From a virus, in the IMG/VR virus record IMGVR_UViG_3300032805_000067, positions 1 to 41,426 of that record: a DNA stretch of 41,426 nt. One strand, written 5' to 3'. A program made the position numbers and the translations under genes. Positions 38,812 to 41,426 of this stretch are shown here, one piece after another; position 1 is the first letter of the stretch, and each line of letters begins with the position of its first letter. Under the pieces are notes generated by a model. It was not told where the DNA came from. It was given only the letters and a program-made list of their open reading frames with translations, and did not search any database.

Positions 38812-39342
38812 TTAGAGCGACGGTTCGATCGTGTAATAAACCGTGATGTGCATCGTCCCGTTGCCGGCGGCGAAGTTATTCGTCGCCTTCGCGATCGTCA
38901 ACGCGGCGTTGTCTTCAGTCGGCGGGTTGCCGGCCGTGCCGAGCACGCCGACGCCGACCGCGGCCGCGAAGAAGTCGACGACCTGAATACGCCGGTTCGG
39001 CGAAACGGTCACGAGGAAGATCGAGTTCGCAGAAAGCGCGCACGCAAGCGAACCCACGGCAAACGACACGGCGCCGCCGGCGTCGGTATACGCCGCGGAG
39101 CCGGCGAGCAAGCGCATCACGATCTTTTCGGGCTTGATGAACCATCCGGCGAGACCCGGCGCCGGGACGAGAGTCACAGGCGTCGTCTGAAGCGCAAGGA
39201 TCTGCGCGGACGTCAGCGTCACGTCGGCGACTTGCAAACCGACGCAACCTTGCGGACCTTCAGCGAAGCTAGGACCGCCTTGTCCGCCGACGAGCGTGTT
39301 CCACGTCGCGGGATTGACCGCGGGAGCAAACGGAGGTGCCAT
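38812..39342 (-). CDS. Virion protein sharing the fibre C-terminal module
   Basis: A 176-residue protein. Residues 1-35 are a short variable leader (MAPPFAPAVNPATWNTLVGG). Residues about 40-176 closely match the last 130 residues of the fibre at 19352-20710: ILALQTTPVTLV, AYTDAGGAVSF, IFLVTVSPNRRIQ, TAGNPPTEDNAALTI, KATNNFAAGNGT. The module probably folds as a beta sandwich or trimeric tip. It may be a second, stand-alone receptor-binding or decoration protein. It is among the first genes of the late operon. Confidence 0.75.
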   Translation of the reverse strand: MAPPFAPAVNPATWNTLVGGQGGPSFAEGPQGCVGLQVADVTLTSAQILALQTTPVTLVPAPGLAGWFIKPEKIVMRLLAGSAAYTDAGGAVSFAVGSLACALSANSIFLVTVSPNRRIQVVDFFAAAVGVGVLGTAGNPPTEDNAALTIAKATNNFAAGNGTMHITVYYTIEPSL

Positions 39343-39356
39343 AAAATTTTATTCTC

Positions 39357-39596
39357 CTATTCGGTGATTAGTTGCAGGACCGTAAAGCCGCCAGAATTGC
39401 AGGGGAGCCACACTTGAGAAACTCGAGCGTACAGCTTCGCGGAGGTAAACCGTCGACGCTTGCCTGTGCCTTTTGCTCGAAGCTCGAGATCTTTTCCATG
39501 AAGTCTCAGCGCGTCAGCGACAGAGATCGAGCCGGCTCGCATGCCGTACGCGTTGTAGAGCGGAATTTTCGGATCGATCGACACCAGGAGCGTCAA
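39357..39596 (-). CDS. Small protein, first late gene
   Basis: A 79-residue protein from TTG 39596 (GAGGA four bases upstream). A helix/turn GSISVADALRLHGKDLELRAKG and a basic KRRRFTSAKLY segment are followed by a strand ending GGFTVLQLITE. No family is recognised. It is the first gene downstream of the probable late promoter. Confidence 0.65.
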   Translation of the reverse strand: MTLLVSIDPKIPLYNAYGMRAGSISVADALRLHGKDLELRAKGTGKRRRFTSAKLYARVSQVWLPCNSGGFTVLQLITE

Positions 39597-39677
39597 AAGT
39601 TCCTCGATTCACGCATCGAGTTCTCCGTAGAGTTGCGACCTGACAGGGAACGGCGTCGAGCGACGCCAACGAGCAAG

Positions 39678-39707
39678 AAAATACAGGACTTGATCGCAGC
39701 GTGTCAA
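39678..39707 (-). promoter_or_regulatory. Probable late promoter
   Basis: On the minus strand a consensus TTGACA (39707-39702), 18 bases, then TATTTT (39683-39678). A second TTGACG lies 13 bases upstream of the first (39720-39715). The gap 39597-39797 contains no supported gene. It precedes the whole 32-kb leftward late region, so it is the natural start of the late transcript. Confidence 0.6.
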
Positions 39708-39797
39708 GTGCACGCGTCAAAGCTCAATGTTTTAGGGGATCGGTGACGATCTTCCAGATCTCGAAACCGCTGAGAAGCGTGGCGCGAGTCTCGTGCA

Positions 39798-40073
39798 CTA
39801 CTTCATCTCCTGGTAACCGTCATGCGAGAAGCTTCGATTCATGCGGCGCCGATCGTCTTCTGCGATCAGCACGGGACAGCTTGCCTTACGATCGGCGGTT
39901 AGTCCCATGTGATCAGCGCACGGTTGCCGTCGAACAAACTTGTAGAGGCAATGCGGACACTGCCACCTCGAGCGAGCTCGACCGAACTCATCGGTTCGCG
40001 AGATGTGAATCGGCTCGAACTGTGAGCGCTTCCCGGGCTCGCCGAACGGCAAAGTTAGGCCGAGATCAGGCAT
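39798..40073 (-). CDS. C2H2-like zinc-finger protein
   Basis: A 91-residue protein. Residues about 38-66 read CPHCLYKFVRRQPCADHMG with a following CPVL, i.e. Cys-x2-Cys, then Cys and His ligands in a C2H2-like finger. The rest is polar and basic. It overlaps the gene upstream by eight bases. It may be a DNA-binding regulator sitting next to the late promoter; that is inference. Confidence 0.7.
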   Translation of the reverse strand: MPDLGLTLPFGEPGKRSQFEPIHISRTDEFGRARSRWQCPHCLYKFVRRQPCADHMGLTADRKASCPVLIAEDDRRRMNRSFSHDGYQEMK

Positions 40074-40320
40074 CGATCAGAAACCCTCTAGCGCGGAGAC
40101 AACTCGCGCAAATGATCCTGAAGTTCTCTGTCCCATAATCGACGTTATTCCTGTTTTCATGGCACAGCGAGCAGCACACGACGCCGAGATCTTTCGGACT
40201 GGCGCGCTCGAAGTGATCGATGTCGAGCGCTGTTTTGATGTGCTGGCAAAGCATATAGCCAGGCGCGCGCTCGCCGGGATGATCGGCGCATTCGACAATG
40301 GGATACCCAAACTTACCCAC
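40066..40320 (-). CDS. HNH-like zinc protein
   Basis: An 84-residue protein; GTG 40320 is chosen for its GAGG six bases upstream, rather than a longer frame that runs into the previous gene. It contains ECADHPG, MLCQHI, DIDHFERASPKDLG, CCSLCHENRNN and CASCLRARG. The DIDHF and CxxCH...N order resembles a divergent HNH or recombination endonuclease VII-type zinc fold, though a clear second CxxC-HNH core cannot be confirmed. Function unknown, probably nucleic-acid binding or cutting. Confidence 0.6.
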   Translation of the reverse strand: MGKFGYPIVECADHPGERAPGYMLCQHIKTALDIDHFERASPKDLGVVCCSLCHENRNNVDYGTENFRIICASCLRARGFLIDA

Positions 40321-40630
40321 CTGATACCTCGAGCCGGACGTGATGTCGAGCGATGCCGCCGGCATTCTTGAACCTGGTCGAGCCGCGGCCGATCTCCTGA
40401 ACAAGCCGGAAGTGTTTGTGATCATCGCACAGATTCCCGCCGGCCTTGCGGTTTCTGTGCCGGCCGCACATCGGCTTCCGGCAGTAGTCGCATGGGTGCG
40501 GACCTGGCATCGAGCAGCGATAGCAGGTGCCAGGCTCGGGGATCCCACCGATCGGCCGGAAGCGACTCTCAGTCTTGTGTTGGCGCGTATAGCGGATCTT
40601 GTTTTTATGCCGCGGTCGGTTCAGTCCCAT
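40313..40630 (-). CDS. Multi-zinc Cys/His protein (B-box-like)
   Basis: A 105-residue protein. A basic N-terminus is followed by CYRC, then CDYCRKPMCGRHRNRK and LCDDHKHF, an eight-ligand Cys/His arrangement like B-box or AN1-type fingers that hold two zinc ions. The tail is basic. It overlaps its neighbours on both sides. Likely nucleic-acid- or protein-binding; role unknown. Confidence 0.7.
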   Translation of the reverse strand: MGLNRPRHKNKIRYTRQHKTESRFRPIGGIPEPGTCYRCSMPGPHPCDYCRKPMCGRHRNRKAGGNLCDDHKHFRLVQEIGRGSTRFKNAGGIARHHVRLEVSGG

Positions 40631-40718
40631 TAGAGCTTTCCCTTCCAGGAGAACCGCGGAGGAACGGCGTACGCTTTACGCACCGATACTTCCCGGCGCG
40701 TTTCTTTTCGCATCTCAT
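40605..40718 (-). CDS. Possible 37-aa basic protein
   Basis: ATG 40718 (or 40721) after GGGGGA opens a 37-codon frame ending within the next gene. The product is basic with two cysteines 11 residues apart (MRCEKKRAGKYRCVKR). The ribosome binding site is good, but the 26-base overlap with the next gene is unusually long. It fills the gap between RusA and the B-box-like gene. Confidence 0.4.
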   Translation of the reverse strand: MRCEKKRAGKYRCVKRTPFLRGSPGRESSNGTEPTAA

Positions 40719-40726
40719 CATTCCCC

Positions 40727-41098
40727 CTATTCGATCACGTAGACAACCAAGTGAATCCCGAGCTCGCAGTGTCCGGAGATCAAGCGAGCTTTCTTCCCCT
40801 GCCATTCGTCGATTTGTTCGTCGTCGTTCCAGATCACCCCTTTCAGCGCGTCGAAGACAAGCTTCTCGAGGTTGTCGCCGTCGACACGTTTAGCAAATGG
40901 AATCTTGAAAACCATCTGGACGCCGAAGCGCTCGTCGGTCGGTTTCAAGGTCGGCACAATCATCTTGAGTTGCCGGCGGAGTTTCTTCTTCGCGTTCTCC
41001 ATGAACTTCGGATTGAAGCGGTGCCGGCCATGTCCGCCAGCACGCTTCCACGAGATCGGCTCGCCAGGGAAAAACGCGTTGAGGATCAGCCGATTCAC
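40727..41098 (-). CDS. rusA: RusA Holliday junction resolvase
   Basis: A 123-residue RusA-family resolvase that cuts four-way junctions made during recombination and replication so that concatemers can be packaged. The family signature is intact: PISWKRAG near the N-terminus, KRVDGDNLEKLVFDALKG with Asp73, Asp75 and Asp83, and NDDEQI with Asp92/93 completing the metal site. The GTG start overlaps the upstream stop as GTGA. Length is that of E. coli RusA. It complements RecT and the RecB-like nuclease. Confidence 0.93.
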   Translation of the reverse strand: MNRLILNAFFPGEPISWKRAGGHGRHRFNPKFMENAKKKLRRQLKMIVPTLKPTDERFGVQMVFKIPFAKRVDGDNLEKLVFDALKGVIWNDDEQIDEWQGKKARLISGHCELGIHLVVYVIE

Positions 41099-41295
41099 TT
41101 TGGCTCGCTCTCCGGCTTGGCCCGCCGCTCCGTATTTGCTTCCTTAGCGCGGTTCCGCTCCAGCATGTCTGCCCACACCAGCAGTTCGCTCGTGCCCACG
41201 GTTCCCTGATTCGCTGCGACTTCGCGCATCTGCTGAGCTACGATGTGTGAAGGCGTTTCCGCACTCGCCCCGGCCACGCCCCACTGCTGGGCCAT
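41095..41295 (-). CDS. Small helical protein upstream of RusA
   Basis: A 66-residue protein from MAQQWGVAG (ATG 41295). Residues 15-60 form two helices (THIVAQQM-like SHIVAQQMREVAANQ and SELLVWADMLERNRAKEAN) and the tail is basic. The frame is open upstream to about 41418 but without a good start. No family is recognised. Cotranslated with rusA. Confidence 0.6.
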   Translation of the reverse strand: MAQQWGVAGASAETPSHIVAQQMREVAANQGTVGTSELLVWADMLERNRAKEANTERRAKPESEPK

Positions 41296-41426
41296 CGCTC
41301 TCGCTGGCCCTGGATACGTCCTTGCCCTGTCAATGTGCCGCGTTGGGGATGGTCCCAGTTTGTTTTGGCCACTAGGTGTCTGGTTAGCTCGCCTTGCTGC
41401 TCGCCCACCCGGTAACACGTTCGTCG

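Noticed and set aside
19352-39342. A diversity-generating retroelement, because two genes share a C-terminal module
   Set aside because: No reverse transcriptase is present and the copies differ throughout, not only at adenines.
1-41426. Integration functions or a lysogeny switch
   Set aside because: No integrase, attachment-site pair, partition gene or C1-like repressor was recognised; a ribbon-helix-helix protein alone is not enough.

Overview
The window reads as a nearly complete genome of a tailed bacteriophage with a short tail (podovirus-like). It is GC-rich and densely packed. Almost every gene is on the minus strand, and neighbouring genes usually overlap by a few bases (ATGA, GTGA or TTGA junctions). 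The head cassette runs small terminase, large terminase, small genes, an 828-codon portal, an acidic scaffold and a major capsid protein. It is followed by adaptor, fibre and very large nozzle-like proteins, and no tape-measure, tail-tube or sheath gene is recognised. No integrase, C1-type repressor, DNA polymerase, tRNA or CRISPR array was recognised, so the phage is probably lytic and depends on the host replisome. The host cannot be read from the sequence; the signal peptides and the lysozyme fit a Gram-negative soil-type bacterium, but this is only inference.

Layout. (1) 1-6105, minus strand: the early module, transcribed leftward from a promoter at about 6123-6152. Its order is a ribbon-helix-helix protein, a zinc/membrane protein, RecT, a RecB-like nuclease, a coiled-coil partner, several unknown proteins, an HNH nuclease and a replisome-organiser-like protein with DnaA-box-like repeats just upstream. 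(2) 6143-7437, plus strand: a divergent operon of six small unknown genes driven by a mirror-image promoter that shares the palindromic -35 element. (3) 7448-7485: a hairpin terminator where the rightward operon meets the leftward late operon. (4) 7517-39596, minus strand: the late operon, probably started at a TTGACA promoter near 39702. In transcription order it encodes surface and fibre proteins (including an SGNH hydrolase with a signal peptide), terminase, small accessory proteins, portal, scaffold, capsid, a GroES co-chaperonin, connector and tail proteins, putative ejection proteins, a 3TM holin-like protein and a T4-type lysozyme. (5) 39798-41295, minus strand: a middle module of zinc-finger proteins and a RusA resolvase. 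If the molecule is circular or circularly permuted, this module continues the early operon that runs off the left end.

How it works together. RecT, the nuclease and RusA form a recombination system. The replisome organiser would recruit host helicase at the DnaA-box cluster. The divergent promoter pair with a DNA-binding protein as its first product looks like the early switch. The phage GroES presumably reprograms host GroEL for capsid folding. The least explained parts are the six-gene rightward operon, three strongly base-paired intergenic elements around the capsid and connector genes (21954-22043, 22989-23147, 24895-24993), an antisense HNH gene with an apparently leaderless promoter, and a structural module duplicated between two virion genes 19 kb apart. 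No stretch of more than 300 bases lacks a gene.
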